Assembly: GCF_021869535.1 (NCBI RefSeq)
Contig: NW_026262734.1
Coordinates: 114,715,588-114,779,587, forward strand
Length of the DNA stretch: 64,000 nt
Direction: 5' to 3'
Source: Mytilus californianus
Taxonomy: Eukaryota; Mollusca; Bivalvia; Mytilida; Mytilidae
Part shown: positions 1-11,149 of the stretch, in pieces
How the letters are laid out: each line of letters begins with the position of its first letter
Numbering within the stretch: the stretch's first letter is position 1
Notes under the pieces: generated by a model
Seen by the model: only the letters and a program-made list of their open reading frames with translations
Told to the model about the DNA's origin: nothing
The model's database searches: none
Position numbers and translations under genes: made by a program

Positions 1-817
1 CTTTCTATATCAGACAAAGTATTTATCGGTATGTCGTATTGCAACATTTCGTTTTGCTTTTCTTCAGTAAAAATGAAATTTGGCATTGGTCTGTCATCTT
101 TATTATATCCTTCTTGTTCATGTAAACATAACGGTTCATTTTGAAATTTATCTTTGTCCTTTGAGACCCTCGGTGGTGTATCTGAATCAAATAGAACATT
201 TGGTATAGGTAATTCGTCTAAATAATGACCATGTTGTGTATCTGCATCAAGAAGGACTTTTGGCACAGGTCCTTTGTCCTGTCGATAATCTTGTTGTTTA
301 TTTAGATCCAGTGGCACATTAAGAACTAGCATTTCATGATCACCCTGTTGTTTGTCTCGATCAAAATAAGCTTTAGGCACTTGTTTTGTGTCTTTGGAAT
401 CATATATTGTTTTATCTAAATCAAGAGGGATATTCGGTAATTGTGTTTCGTCTTGGGGGTGGCCGTGTTGTTTTTGCACTGGTATTTCGTTTTCATTTGG
501 ATCACCTTGGTGTTTATATAGATCAAGAGAAACATTTGTGATTAGTTTGTCGTCTGGGATACGTTTCGTTGGTTTATTGACATGTCCTTGTTCTCTTAAT
601 CTGCTTGCATACTTTTCGGTTGGAACACGTGGCATTTTATATCTATCCTTATCGACTACTTGTTGTTCGTTAAATTGAACAGAGGCACTTGATGTCGGAC
701 TCTTATCGTGCTTTTTGGTTAAATCAGTGTTCAATTCAGTTGAATGACTGCTAATTGGAAGACCAAGTGGTTTTTGTCTTAACGACCTGCTGATGGTTAA
801 GTCTTCTAAAGAGAAAT
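1..817 (-). CDS. Hydrophilic degenerate-repeat exon of the ankyrin/GTPase gene (partial)
   Basis: Read on the minus strand, a single frame stays open from an acceptor (pyrimidine tract then CAG, exon starting at 817) to the window edge, about 271 codons with no stop. The first two bases (AT) complete a codon begun by the G that ends the 4388-4645 exon, giving Asp, so the join reads ...GKQ-D-FSLEDLTISRSL. The product is rich in Asp, Lys, Gln, Asn and Pro with no membrane segment. From about residue 85 it consists of degenerate units of roughly 20-30 residues built around V/I-P-x-V-x-L-D-x-D-x-Q-Q (for example VPKVLLDADTQHG, IPNVLFDSDTPP, NVPLDLNKQQD). It probably forms a disordered insertion inside the GTPase region, because the G1 and switch-I motifs lie in the preceding exon and no G3 motif is seen here. 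The exon has no donor in the window. Function unknown; coding status is well supported by length, acceptor and phase. Confidence 0.85.
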
Positions 818-879
818 CTGGGGAAAAAAAAAAACTTCAATATAGTATTATTCGTATTTGGCACAACGTTTGGAAATGT

Positions 880-1000
880 TGGGTTTGCAATATTCCTCAA
901 CTTGGTTTTTGATTTGGCTATCCAACTGTGTTGATTTGAATACCACTGATGAGTCTTATGTAAAAGGAACGCGCCTGTAACCTATTATGAGTTTGTACCT
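880..1000 (+). repeat. Diverged copy of the 'gacgaaacgcgcgtctgg' repeat
   Basis: Intronic. It carries the sequence order seen more clearly at 62890-63180: a CTCAACTTGG-like stretch, then CACTGATGAGTCTTATGT, then a decayed GGAACGCGCCTG. Other copies lie at 22850-23020, 37205-37440 (minus) and 55605-55670 (minus). The rest of 818-1634 shows no recognisable feature. Confidence 0.5.
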
Positions 1001-1638
1001 GTCAAATAGATACTATGTAATCGACAAATGGATACAGCTTAACGATAAATAGGATATTTATTTTAAATAAATTAAAATCCATGTGTTACATTTATTTTTG
1101 CTTTTCAATGAAGGTGCAGAATTAACCTCAATATAACATCACCTCCTTTTTAGTATATTGATATTTATAATATACTGTTGTGAACGTGACTTCGTATGTT
1201 TCTCTTTACTTGAACTTTGAGAAGACAGTAGTCAATAACCATTCGTTGAACTGCCAATGATTCATTCAGACACATTCAGACACATTCTGTATTTCGGCGG
1301 ATTTTTATTTTTTGAATTTTTCTATCGACGTTTTCAGTTGTTTCCACAATCGATTTCATGCATTTTTGTTTTCAAATTGAATAATTAATTTAAAGTAGTA
1401 ATACCAATTTTTATCATGGACATGTATTATTCGGGGTAAACATATCATAAGTGTCTTAAATATTTTAACATTGATTGAATATACTATCTCCAGAGAATAA
1501 CAGCATTCATAATTGTTTTATGTCAGCATAACAGTATGGACAGTGTTTGTGAAGTTCTGGCGAAGGCGATCCATGTCTGCGATAGAAAACTTACAGCATA
1601 ATTGATATAATAAAGCGATGCTGTTTTCAATATCTTAA

Positions 1639-3852
1639 GGGCATACGATACAGTAGAGATCCCTCGTTGATTTTTTCTTGAAATTTTGGTAGAAGGTCAA
1701 TTTTGATGTGTACTTTTGAAATATGCAAAGAAAAATATACCTTCATGACTTACTTTTTGAGATAATTTGGTTCGAAATTTGCATATTTGAATGAAAAAAA
1801 CCCTGAAATTTCAAAAATCAGGACTTTTAAGGAAAGTTCCAATACTTTTGAACGAACAGTCATAATTTAACCGGGTTTTTTGTAAATTGTTCTCTTGATC
1901 CTTGGCATCAGCATGCTGTAGCTAGTAAACGGTTGAAATCAATAGTTATATCCTAAATTCTTTTAATTCAAGTGAAATAAAGAAGATGAAAATATTTTTG
2001 CGTTTACACAGAAGTGCAGAAAAAATTCTATCGTTGATTTTTTCTTAAAATTTTGGTGGAGCGTTCTTGAAACAGAACTTGATTGATTGCAAAAGAAAAA
2101 AACTGGGGGTCCATGTGTTTGTTTTTTCAATAAAAGCAATAAACCTTGATTTTTATTGGTAAACGGGACGTTTGCCAATAAGGCGCCAAACTACGTTGGA
2201 ATAAGTTTTATTCGCAACAACGTCGTGAAATCTTTCCCGCCGTTCACTACTACGTTGTCAATTTCAGTGGTAGAGCCAAGGTGTTTTTTTTTAAACCAAT
2301 GATATTAATCATCAAAATAATAAAGCTGGCTCCTCGTAATAGCATCATATTTGCCAAACCTTTATGAATTGTTACGAAACTTGGATTGAAAAGGTATTCT
2401 AGTAAATTACTTTTAGAAAAGAAATGTTCAAAAACAAAACAGATATATATAATAAAAAAATTAATTTGCATCTCTGCATGTCCGACATTAGTCATACAAT
2501 TCATGCAGACAACACAGCTTGAACATATAGTTTTAATTATTCAAAAGGCCCCGACATGACAATATGTGTAACAATTATAAAGTAAGGGGGATGATATAAA
2601 AATAAGGACATTTGGTATGATTGCAAAAGAGACAACTATCAACCATAGTTCAAATGACGAAGAAAAACGCTATTAAAGGTAACCCTACGGCCTTCAACAC
2701 AAAAAAAAAAGGAAAAAAAAAGCCACACCGTATAGTCAGCTTTAAAAAGCCCCGACATGAAAATGTGAAATAATTAAAACAAGAAAACTAACGACCTACT
2801 CTATAGGCATTACATGAACACAAAATCATACCTACATTAAATCGGGTCGGCTTAGTTCATTACAGTGTAGTATAACATTTCATACAGCAGTCGATATAAG
2901 AGCATGGAATTTAATGATTCTGTATCAATAGATAAGTTACCTAAGCTTGTCTTCAGGGTATTTTTTTTTATTACGGTACATATAATCATTGAATTACTTG
3001 TCTGTATTATACCTTTAATCTAGGAGTGAGTGCAACCACATTGTTTGTCCGGTCCAACAAATAATTTGTTTCTTCTCTGAGAAACTTCTTTACAAAAAGA
3101 CTTCGTATTGTTCAGTAACTTAACATCAATGAGTTGCAACTCTGGTCTGTCAAATACCTAATTCCTGTATGCCGATTTTTCTCTCTCAATATGTACATAG
3201 AGGATATGCTTAGCACATCAACGAGTGCGTTTTTGTTTTTGGGCTATAATACGGGGCTTATAACTGTGTCATTTTAACTGACAGTTCTTCTTCATACACA
3301 TATATATTCCACGGGTTAAATTCTAAAAATGTCGTTAAACTCTTTATTTTCAAAGTCAGGAACAGTAAGATGCGCTGTCATTATTTATTACGTTTTTTTG
3401 GGAGCCAAATGGTGAAGTTACTATATAAATTACTTATTGTTTTGGTTTTTTTTTGTGTAGTTGGGTTTCTCTCTCATCGACGTCTTATGTTTTTCATATC
3501 TCTTATTCATTTCCTATACGAAATAACAGACATACAAAGTTAAGAATGTGGATTTGATTTTTTTTCCATTCGAAGTTAATATTGTTGACTTCCTTATTAA
3601 TGAATAAATATAACAATTCTCGTGATTTGGCCGATTTTCATTGCAGGTACTTTTTTCAAATTCGCGCAATCGGGATTATGACGTCAGTGGATTTTCCGCA
3701 AATGTGACTACATCTAAAGCGACGTCGCGAAATGTAATCGTTCTTATTAGAAACATCGCGAAATTACAACGTTCTGATTAACAACGTCGCGAAAACAACA
3801 CGAAAAGTTTTGAAAACGTTATTATATGCCCCTGCTACTGTATCGTATGCCC
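1639..3852. mobile_element. Non-autonomous DNA element with TTAA target duplication
   Basis: The ends are perfect inverted copies: GGGCATACGATACAGTAG at 1639-1656 and its reverse complement at 3835-3852. Both are flanked on the outside by TTAA (1635-1638 and 3853-3856). An 18-bp perfect inverted repeat plus a 4-bp TTAA duplication is the signature of a piggyBac- or Kolobok-type insertion. The outermost bases are GGG rather than the CCC usual for piggyBac, so the superfamily is open. No transposase ORF is visible inside; the longest frames (1963-2178 and 2250-2504, minus) look random. A piece of another repeat (2600-2830) is nested in it. It lies in the intron between the exons at 817 and 4388. 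Confidence 0.75.
2600..2830 (-). repeat. PLE tail family 1, nested fragment
   Basis: Contains the family-1 marks in minus orientation: a GGTATGATTGC... start, a CCTACGGCCTTCAACA block and an AAACTAACGACCTA block near the end. It sits inside the TTAA element and so inserted after it. Confidence 0.7.
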
Positions 3853-3856
3853 TTAA

Positions 3857-4387
3857 AAGAAGCACTTTTTTATATTGTATACAATAATACAAACAAGATA
3901 CATTGAGTTATTGCTCACATATTGCTATCTGCTAACATCGATGGCACAATAATATATGTCATATGGTACGGCAATGCCAGATAAATCTAGATTCGTTGCT
4001 AAGAAAAAAAAAACGACATAAAATATGTTACAGACAGATGAACGTACGGTGAGACGGACAGTCATACGCTTTGAGAGGGGTGTTGTGATAACTAAAAATG
4101 AAAAACACCCATCGCTTTGATTGCATATGATATCCTCTTTATAGTTCGACCTTACTAATCAGCGGTTTGAAGTTGTGTCTCAAATACATCTCTTGTGACA
4201 TTGTTTTAAGTATTGAAACCGTTCCACAGTATACTTAATTTGAGAAGATACAGTATCAACTCTATGTGTTATTGTACAGCCTGGTTTGGATCATTTAAAC
4301 ATTTATTTCATAGCATATAAACATATTCGTTTTAAAGAAAAGCAGTTGTATTACACTGCAACATATTTAATCATCATAATCATGTAC
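3857..4387. other. Intron, no feature seen
   Basis: AT-rich intronic sequence between the TTAA element and the GTPase exon. Nothing recognisable. Confidence 0.5.
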
Positions 4388-4645
4388 CTTGTTTGCCATT
4401 CAACCATATCTCCGTGTCTCTGTCCATATACGACAAGCCTGTATATAGACCGATCCCGTCAGTGGATTTTCGCACACTCGTTGGTCCCTTGCCAACCAGA
4501 TATCGAGCTATTGTTGTTTTTCCAGTTCCCTGTTCGCCCGCTAACATTACTCGTGATTCAAAATGAGGGTAACTTTCTTCCTCGAGTAAATGAGTGAACA
4601 CTTTTGCTGAGTCTTTATCGAGAGCTCTAATTTCAGCTGGTAAAC
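4388..4645 (-). CDS. P-loop (Roc-like) GTPase exon of the ankyrin/GTPase gene
   Basis: A 258-nt exon on the minus strand. The acceptor is ...TTGTTAAAG before 4645 and the donor CAAG|GTACAT falls after 4388. It begins with two bases (GT) of a split codon and ends with one base (G), so it is a phase 1-1 exon. The 85 complete codons start LPAEIRALDKDSAKVF and reach a clear Walker A / G1 motif, GEQGTGKTT, preceded by the hydrophobic strand RVMLA. About 20 residues later STDGI matches the T-x-G-I switch-I pattern of Roc and other small-GTPase folds. The exon ends in a conserved-looking Trp-containing stretch (DTEIWLNGKQ). It probably binds and hydrolyses GTP in the cytosol in an ankyrin-Roc architecture like DAPK or ROCO proteins. 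G3-G5 motifs must lie in later exons outside the window. A STAND-type NTPase is possible but the switch-I pattern argues for Roc. Confidence 0.88.
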
Positions 4646-5732
4646 CTTTAACAATTTATAAGAATAAAAGATACTACTTAAATATCCTCATAATGCAAAC
4701 ATAATTCACACAATATACAGATTTGAATATAAATAAGATATAGGTGTGTAGTTCACATGAGATATTCATAACAACTATATGATATTATAGACTTGTTGAT
4801 TGGTGAATGTCTGGTGTCTGATAACCTAATATATGACTTAATGTAAATATGGCAAAAGGCTTACAAAAAAAAAACCCAGTTTTTTATACAAAGAATAAGA
4901 TAAAATAACCAATAGTGAAAATATGTCTTTCTAAATTTGCTGCATACGAATCGCTTTTCTGGATTAATGTTCATCAGAAACGCTAAACCAAAAAAGTAAA
5001 ATATAAAGAATGTATAAGTACATAAACACAAAGAGAGCGACTTAACCAGCAAGGATCCAAAATAGTAAAATCAATCTAAGGTCAACTTTGTCCTAGGGAG
5101 TCAAAACCATAGATTTTTTTGATAATTTCTGACTTTTTCAACTATGAATAAAAAAGCTGAGTTATACATGATGTCATCACGAACGCGCAAACCCCACTTA
5201 GTATAGCGAATTTATTTCCTTTAAATAGTTAATGAGGAAATAAATATCATAACCATAATAGTTTTCCAGAAGAAAGCTAATTTAATGTTCCAGGTACATT
5301 CATACACATATCATGGACGTTATAAAATACGTTCGTAAAACGGATCTCCGTATTACAGACGTTCGTATTCATTCGTTTAACACACCTTTGTTTTTTCAAA
5401 CATCCGTATAACGGCTGTAAAACCACATTATTTTTTCATTAAACAATATATTGTAAAATATTTACATAATATATTTCTTTCATTGTTATATTGATTAATT
5501 TGGAACATAAACGTGTAAAAATGGTTATAAAGAAAATATGATGTTTCGATGTATTAAAAAGTTAGATTTTTTTTGACATCTCGTTATTAATTAAAGGTAT
5601 ACTACCCTGCAAAAAAAAACATGTACTTGTCTGTTGGGTTTTTGTATTACTGTTGTGCTGTCTCATAGTAAATTTGCCATGCATGATGTGTATTCGAAGG
5701 TCAATACAAAAAGGTCAGATATATGTATATAT
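4646..5732. other. Intron, no recognised feature
   Basis: AT-rich intron. Around 5320-5410 there is a short run of CGT/ACG-containing words (acgttcgtaaaacgg and similar), otherwise nothing recognisable. The open frame at 4861-5052 (minus) looks random. Confidence 0.4.
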
Positions 5733-5965
5733 TTGTGAACCTCATGTTTGCGGTATACCATCTTTTCCGAAAGTTAACTGTTTTCTGTATTGTATTAAAT
5801 TAATAATTAAGATCTATTTTTACATCTGGTGATCCGTTTATTTGGCAATCGACCTGCTACGAAGAAATTTGTTTTGCATGCACACGTATAAAAATGTTGG
5901 TTTTTATCCAACGCAATCACAGGTTTAAACATTGTTTTCAATTTAGACTTGTTTATATTTTTTCG
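5733..5965 (+). repeat. Duplicated segment, copy 1
   Basis: Shares with 6143-6505 an ordered series of blocks: CCTCATGTTTGnnnTATACCATC, TTAAATTAATAATTAAGATC, TGGTGATCCGTTTATTTGGC, AAGAAATTTGTTTTGCATGC and TTTATCCAACGCAATCA. It lacks the ~125-bp central block of copy 2. Confidence 0.8.
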
Positions 5966-6142
5966 TTTGGGCTTGTATTATATTTGCCTTCGGGTTTATA
6001 TGATCCGTTCATCCTATTTCAACTCTTCAAAATTCAATTGTCAATCCCAAATTGAGGTAAATTTTATGACCTTCCAAATACCGTTTCGATTCCTAACATC
6101 ACTGAAGAGACATTAATTGTGGAAATCCGGATACGGTGTAGA

Positions 6143-6505
6143 AAATGTTTGCACCTCATGTTTGTAATATACCATCTTTTCTGCAAGTTTATTGTTTTCT
6201 GTTTGGTATTAAATTAATAATTAAGATCCATTTTTACATCTGGTGATCCGTTTATTTGGCAATCGCCATGGCAGTCAGCAGGGTTTAAGAACATCCGTTG
6301 TTCGACCTGCTAGTCAAATGCGTTTTGTTAAAATATACTTTTTCACTTTTTTGGTCTTTTGGAAAATGTTGTTTGTGCTGTATTTAGACCACTCTACCAA
6401 GAAATTTGTTTTGCATGCACACGTATAAAAATTGCGGTTTTTATCCAACGCAATCATAGGTTTGAACGTTGTTTTAAATTTAAACTTGTTTATATTTTTT
6501 TTGTA
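6143..6505 (+). repeat. Duplicated segment, copy 2 with extra central block
   Basis: The same blocks as copy 1, in direct orientation about 410 bp away. An extra block at about 6266-6392 (starting CCATGGCAGTCAGCAGGG) lies between TTTGGCAATCG and AAGAAATTTG. Either copy 1 lost this block or copy 2 gained it. Confidence 0.8.
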
Positions 6506-8180
6506 AATTTTTAGATAATTTTGTTTTATATAACTTTAGATTTGTCTTTAAGTTTATCATCTGTTTATTTTAATCACAATTTGGACAACATGATACACAT
6601 TTGAATGTATTTATACCTATATGTATATACCTAGTTATTTCTTTTTTTAGAACGGCAGGTCTGTCTTTTGACGAACCAACCCGGACGATACCAAGTTTCA
6701 ATTGAATGTGCTTTAAGCCATTACAAAATAACCTGGTTAAAATGTTAGCTACTGTTGTTTTAAAATTTTTTTTATTTATTTGTTAAATTGAAGTTTTACT
6801 GTACAGTTTTCCATATTATATACGCTTTTAAATTAATTGTTTAGGCATAAACAATCTGTTTCTCCGTTTATTAGACTAGTATACTTCCTTAATTTATAAT
6901 ATGTGAAACAGATAATCGTATTCAAAATCAAACTATTACCTATGTATGTCCATGGGTCCATGTACTTTGCGATGTTGTGCAGTCTTCGTGCGAGATCGTG
7001 ATTGTTTTACAAGAATATATACTTTTGTTAAACCCTTATCAAATTCAGTGTCGGAGCTGGGCCCTTATTTTAAGTTTGGCATTTGATTTGAAGAGTGGGA
7101 ATCAATGTCTCAGTGTGGTTCAAGACCATGGTGCGGCTTTACAGTGGATGTGCTCCCTACGGTTGGTCTTTTATTTGATCTATCATGACACCCTTCGAAG
7201 TGTTTACGACAAGAAAAACCTTTAAATATGCATTACTGTTATATACATTTTTTTCACTAACAAACACTTTTTGTTATTCTATATTTGAACAGGAGTAACA
7301 ATTTGTAATAGTATATTATACCTGTATATCAATTTTAAATCCTAACATACAAAGATGATTTTCAAATTACGGATTTTTAACAAAAACGGGTAGTCTAAAC
7401 ATCCAACACTGACATGACTGATTAAAGTAATTTATAATGAAAAGTATGAGTTGACATGTATGTGACAAGTATGAGAAGTTCTCTTCTTGGAAAAGTGTAC
7501 TGTTAACAGGTTAATATATTATGGCGATTGATTGATTTCGTTTGTAGCCTAACGTCAAGGGGCAAATATTTTTTTTCATGTTCAGAACGAGTATATTTTT
7601 CGGACGTCCCAGATATCATTTATAATCGTTATGGATAAGTCTGTCTAAATTGACGAGATGTTACAAATGTACATACTTATACAACACCTGATCAATATCC
7701 CTATATACATGACATATACACTGTACAATTTTTGATCGAACATTTGGAATCTTAAATCATGTAAATCCAAGGCAAACAAGGTGAATTACGATTAAAAATC
7801 CATGTATTAAATGCATAGTGGATCATAGAGTTATATTTAGGAAGAGACTGTTAAAAATGGGGAACGAAGCAACGCAAACCATGATGTTTATATCCCATCA
7901 TATACAAATATTTTTCCGATGTGTTGGATAACCTTTCTATTTGCCTCGATATTTGTACATGTAACTTTTGAAAAGAAAATATAGAAAATATGCTACTCGG
8001 GAAAATTATTTGAACTGATTTTTTGTAATTAATAAAAGTTAATATTTCGAATGAAAGGTGTTTTTGAATTGTTCTGGTTTGAAACACTTGTACATAAAAT
8101 ATTAAGATACAAGTCGTTTTAATTAAAAATAAATGTACAAATGAACACGAAGTTTATTTCTTAATTTAAACAATCAGTTA
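6506..8180. other. Intron, no recognised feature
   Basis: AT-rich. A less AT-rich patch at 6930-7220 carries short open frames without recognisable motifs. No repeat family identified. Confidence 0.4.
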
Positions 8181-8480
8181 ACGTGAAAAGTAAACGCGCG
8201 TTTACTTTCAAGTGCACGTAGAAATACACTTGTGAAATCTGTAGTAAACGCCCGTTTACTTTTAAGTGCACGTAAAAATAAACTTGTGAAATCTGAAGTA
8301 AACGCCCGTTTACTACTGACTAAACGGACACATAGTAAACGCCCGTTTACTCGGGTAGACATTAGAAATTTCCATTTTGACCGCGTTAACGTAATTATAG
8401 TAAACGCGCGTTTACTAGTAAACGCGAAAATTGAAGTTAACTAACGAAATATGTGCACGCGGCGTTAACTTGCGTTTACT
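8181..8480. repeat. Cluster of 18-bp palindromes (AGTAAACGCSCGTTTACT)
   Basis: Five near-identical 18-bp palindromes lie at 8189-8206, 8243-8260, 8297-8314, 8334-8351 and 8399-8416. A half copy is at 8417-8426 and looser relatives follow at about 8460-8480. The first and fifth are perfect (core GCGC); the other three have GCCC at the centre. The first three are spaced exactly 54 bp apart because a 54-bp unit is repeated: each palindrome is followed by a TTnAAGTGCACGTAnAAATA block and a short CACTTG/AACTTG-GTGAAATCTG block. The cluster lies in the intron between the microexon and the GTPase exon. GTAAAC is the core of forkhead sites, but no function is shown. Confidence 0.9.
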
Positions 8481-10404
8481 TTATGTAATGCTTGGTCTGC
8501 ACCCAACTGTACCTTCGATCACTTTGAAATAATATATTAGCAACATGCGACACATTATGTTTTGGAGTTGCACCCATGTGAATCATTTAAAAAACATACA
8601 AGCATAAGAAGACATTTTAAAACAGATGTGATGTTCTACAAAAAATAAGTTTGCCAACATTAAATTTAATATACGCCTTTATATAAAAAAAACAAAAAAA
8701 CACAACAACATTTGACACCTTGAAACAATCTTAAATAGCATATCATACATAAAATTCATTTTTTCTTTAAATAAAAACACAAATAAATTTCCAAAAATGA
8801 AAGATTTGTACCAGAAATTATGTTTTTACCATGCTTCAATATTTCAAGAAATTGTAAATTTAGAAAAAAACAACCAGTATCTTTATTATTCATTAATTTT
8901 TGATCATCTTCTTTAAAAAAGCCCCAACTAATTTCGACATTGGGAAACAATTCTAAACAGCATATGCTACCTATATATATATACATTATTTTTATAAAAT
9001 TGTAGCACATCTTGGGATAACGATTATGAATATATACTGTTAAGAGGTGGATGTATGAATCATTTCAAAATATTTCATGATATATAACCCACAGAAGATG
9101 GTAAACTCTCGGTTGCACTGAAAAAATCGTGCCGTAGCAAGCAACACTGTAAATGTTTTATTTTGGGGTTGACATATACAAATCAATACTTTGACATTAA
9201 CAGAGATCAAAGTCAGAGGTCATCTTCCATGGAATTCGACACATCATATATAGGAGTTTCACTCAAGTGCCAATTAGAAAAGCCTATGTCAACACATTGA
9301 TAAGATATGTCACGGACAGAAAATAATGCAAACAAATCTATTATCCTAAACATTAAGTTCAAAGGTAAAAGTCAGATAAAGATCATGGCAATATGCACTA
9401 CACTGTCTTATAGAAATATAACTGCACATCAAATATTGCAAACACTGGTCAAAAGATAAAGTAGTATTAATCCGGACAAGGTTGTTTATGTGTGATAAGA
9501 ACCAAGGGAATACAAAATAGAACTAATACACATTTCATGCCGCTTTCTTTATCTAAAGGGAAAAACTATTGCAAAACTGTTAATACTATGTGTATTCTAT
9601 ATTTGTGATTCATATAGTGGTTATACTGAACTATGTAACTATAATTTAAAAGTCCGTAAATAGACAAAATTTAACAATCAGTATAAGATTGGATCATATG
9701 GAAAGCAAGCACGATTTCATACGTCTTGACAATGATTTAGCAATATAAAGCATGTAAATAGCAGTAACAAACCTAAAAAGACGATAGTTAACATCAATGT
9801 AATTGAAGTGGTACAGGTGAATACGGATATAATGCGGATGGGAACAAACGGACGCTTAACGCCTGTGGTACTAAATATCCGTTTAATAAGGTCGTTTTAC
9901 GTCCGAAGCTGTTTTAACCAGTGCATGTCATTGCATCTTTATATTCTTGAATGAGTTAATTATATGGAACAGATCAACATTTTCATTTCAGGGGATAGAA
10001 ACTTTGTTTTCAAATATTTTCATCTCTAAATCAAAACAAAACAGTAAGAATTATTAGTCGAAGAAGAATAAACCACAGCATGATCAAAATAGAAAACACA
10101 GAAAAGAGGAAAAAAAATGATATAAAAACACAAACACAGAGACTAAAGTCCATTAAGCATCAACTGAAATTAGACACAAATGTGAACTAAAAAAATAGGA
10201 TAAGGAAGCGTAATCATAGGTGCCGGTACGCTTCCCAGAATCTATCGCTATGTCATTTCTGGCTATTTGGCAAAACGTAATTACATGGTCTAAAATAGAT
10301 CTAGTTTAACTTTAGAAATTAACTAATGTGCATGGAAATTGCTATAATACGTTTTGCATACACATTCTTAAAAGCAACACTATATGAAGGAACGCAAATA
10401 CCTT
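8481..10404. other. Intron, no recognised feature
   Basis: AT-rich sequence with short random frames. No repeat family or exon recognised. Confidence 0.4.
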
Positions 10405-10650
10405 TGTGTAGTGATTAAGATTGAAACACAATGTTGACTGCTGAATCTCAATGTTTGACATGTTTACCTATTATGTCTGATTGTTGTGCTCACACAAAGA
10501 TGTCAATATAATGGAAATGTATGCGACTGTCATGCATTTGATTGTTTAACATAGCTATAAAACCAATCTTACCCCACCGTTTTCTACATAAAGAAATGCC
10601 GGTACCAAGTCAGGAATATGACAGTTGTTTTCAATAAACATATGTATCGG
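10405..10650 (+). repeat. 'accaagtcaggaatatgaca' repeat, truncated copy
   Basis: Shares with 11150-11440 and 51620-51930 (minus) the order: GTGATTAAGAT, CACAATGTTGAC, GACATGTTTACCTATTATGTC, ATGCGACTGTCAT, TTTTCTACATAA and GTACCAAGTCAGGAATATGA. It stops before the TTTTGCCATTTGAT block. Confidence 0.8.
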
Positions 10651-10922
10651 TGTGACTGGTATTAAATATATAAAAAAAAAGAAAATCGAATTAAAAGCCA
10701 TGCAATTTGTGACTTTTTTTCAAAAGTTCGTTAAGGTTGGATAACACACACGTAGCATTTCCATCCATATAATTGTAGTAGGTTAGTTGATGAGTATGTA
10801 ATCTTATCATATTCATACACGGTCGTAAGACCAATAATACTTAAAAGAAAAATGACTAATATCATTTATTCTCCACTTTATATTTTTGTATTATTGTTTA
10901 GTTGCATAACGAGTTTACTTAC

Positions 10923-10935
10923 CTAAGCTATAACA
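10923..10935 (-). CDS. 13-nt microexon of the ankyrin/GTPase gene
   Basis: On the minus strand the sequence reads tttgtttcag|TGTTATAGCTTAG|gtaagtaaac: a strong pyrimidine tract and CAG acceptor, thirteen bases, then a full-consensus GTAAGT donor. The neighbouring exons cannot be joined directly: 12530-12622 ends on a complete codon, while 4388-4645 needs one extra base. Thirteen bases (four codons plus G) supply exactly that. The spliced reading becomes ...ALFK-CYSL-G-LPAEIRAL..., with the last G plus GT making Gly. This is the only place in the intron where I saw both sites and the right phase. Expression is not shown. Confidence 0.7.
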
Positions 10936-11149
10936 CTGAAACAAAACAAAATGAATACAAAGGTAAATTTCTACCGCTTGTATAGTCATGTGATCTTACA
11001 ACATCTATAACTAAAAAATGGTCATAGTAAATTTTACGGTATTATATTTGCTCATTGTCCTGGTTTTAGTATAATTTATCTTCACAAATAATAAATGATG
11101 GTCTTAAAGTATAGATTCTAGGTACTGACGTTGTTTATCATCTTTATTA

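Noticed and set aside
388-678. Plus-strand 96-codon open frame
   Set aside because: It is the opposite strand of the real minus-strand exon 1-817, which has an acceptor, a matching phase and a much longer open frame.
8174-8444. Open frames with repeating KRAFTxDFTS / VNARLLL words
   Set aside because: Produced by the 54-bp unit (divisible by three) of the palindrome cluster; nothing else suggests coding.
8181-8480. CRISPR array
   Set aside because: Repeats are palindromes in a eukaryotic intron with irregular later spacing and similar, not unique, spacers in the first units.
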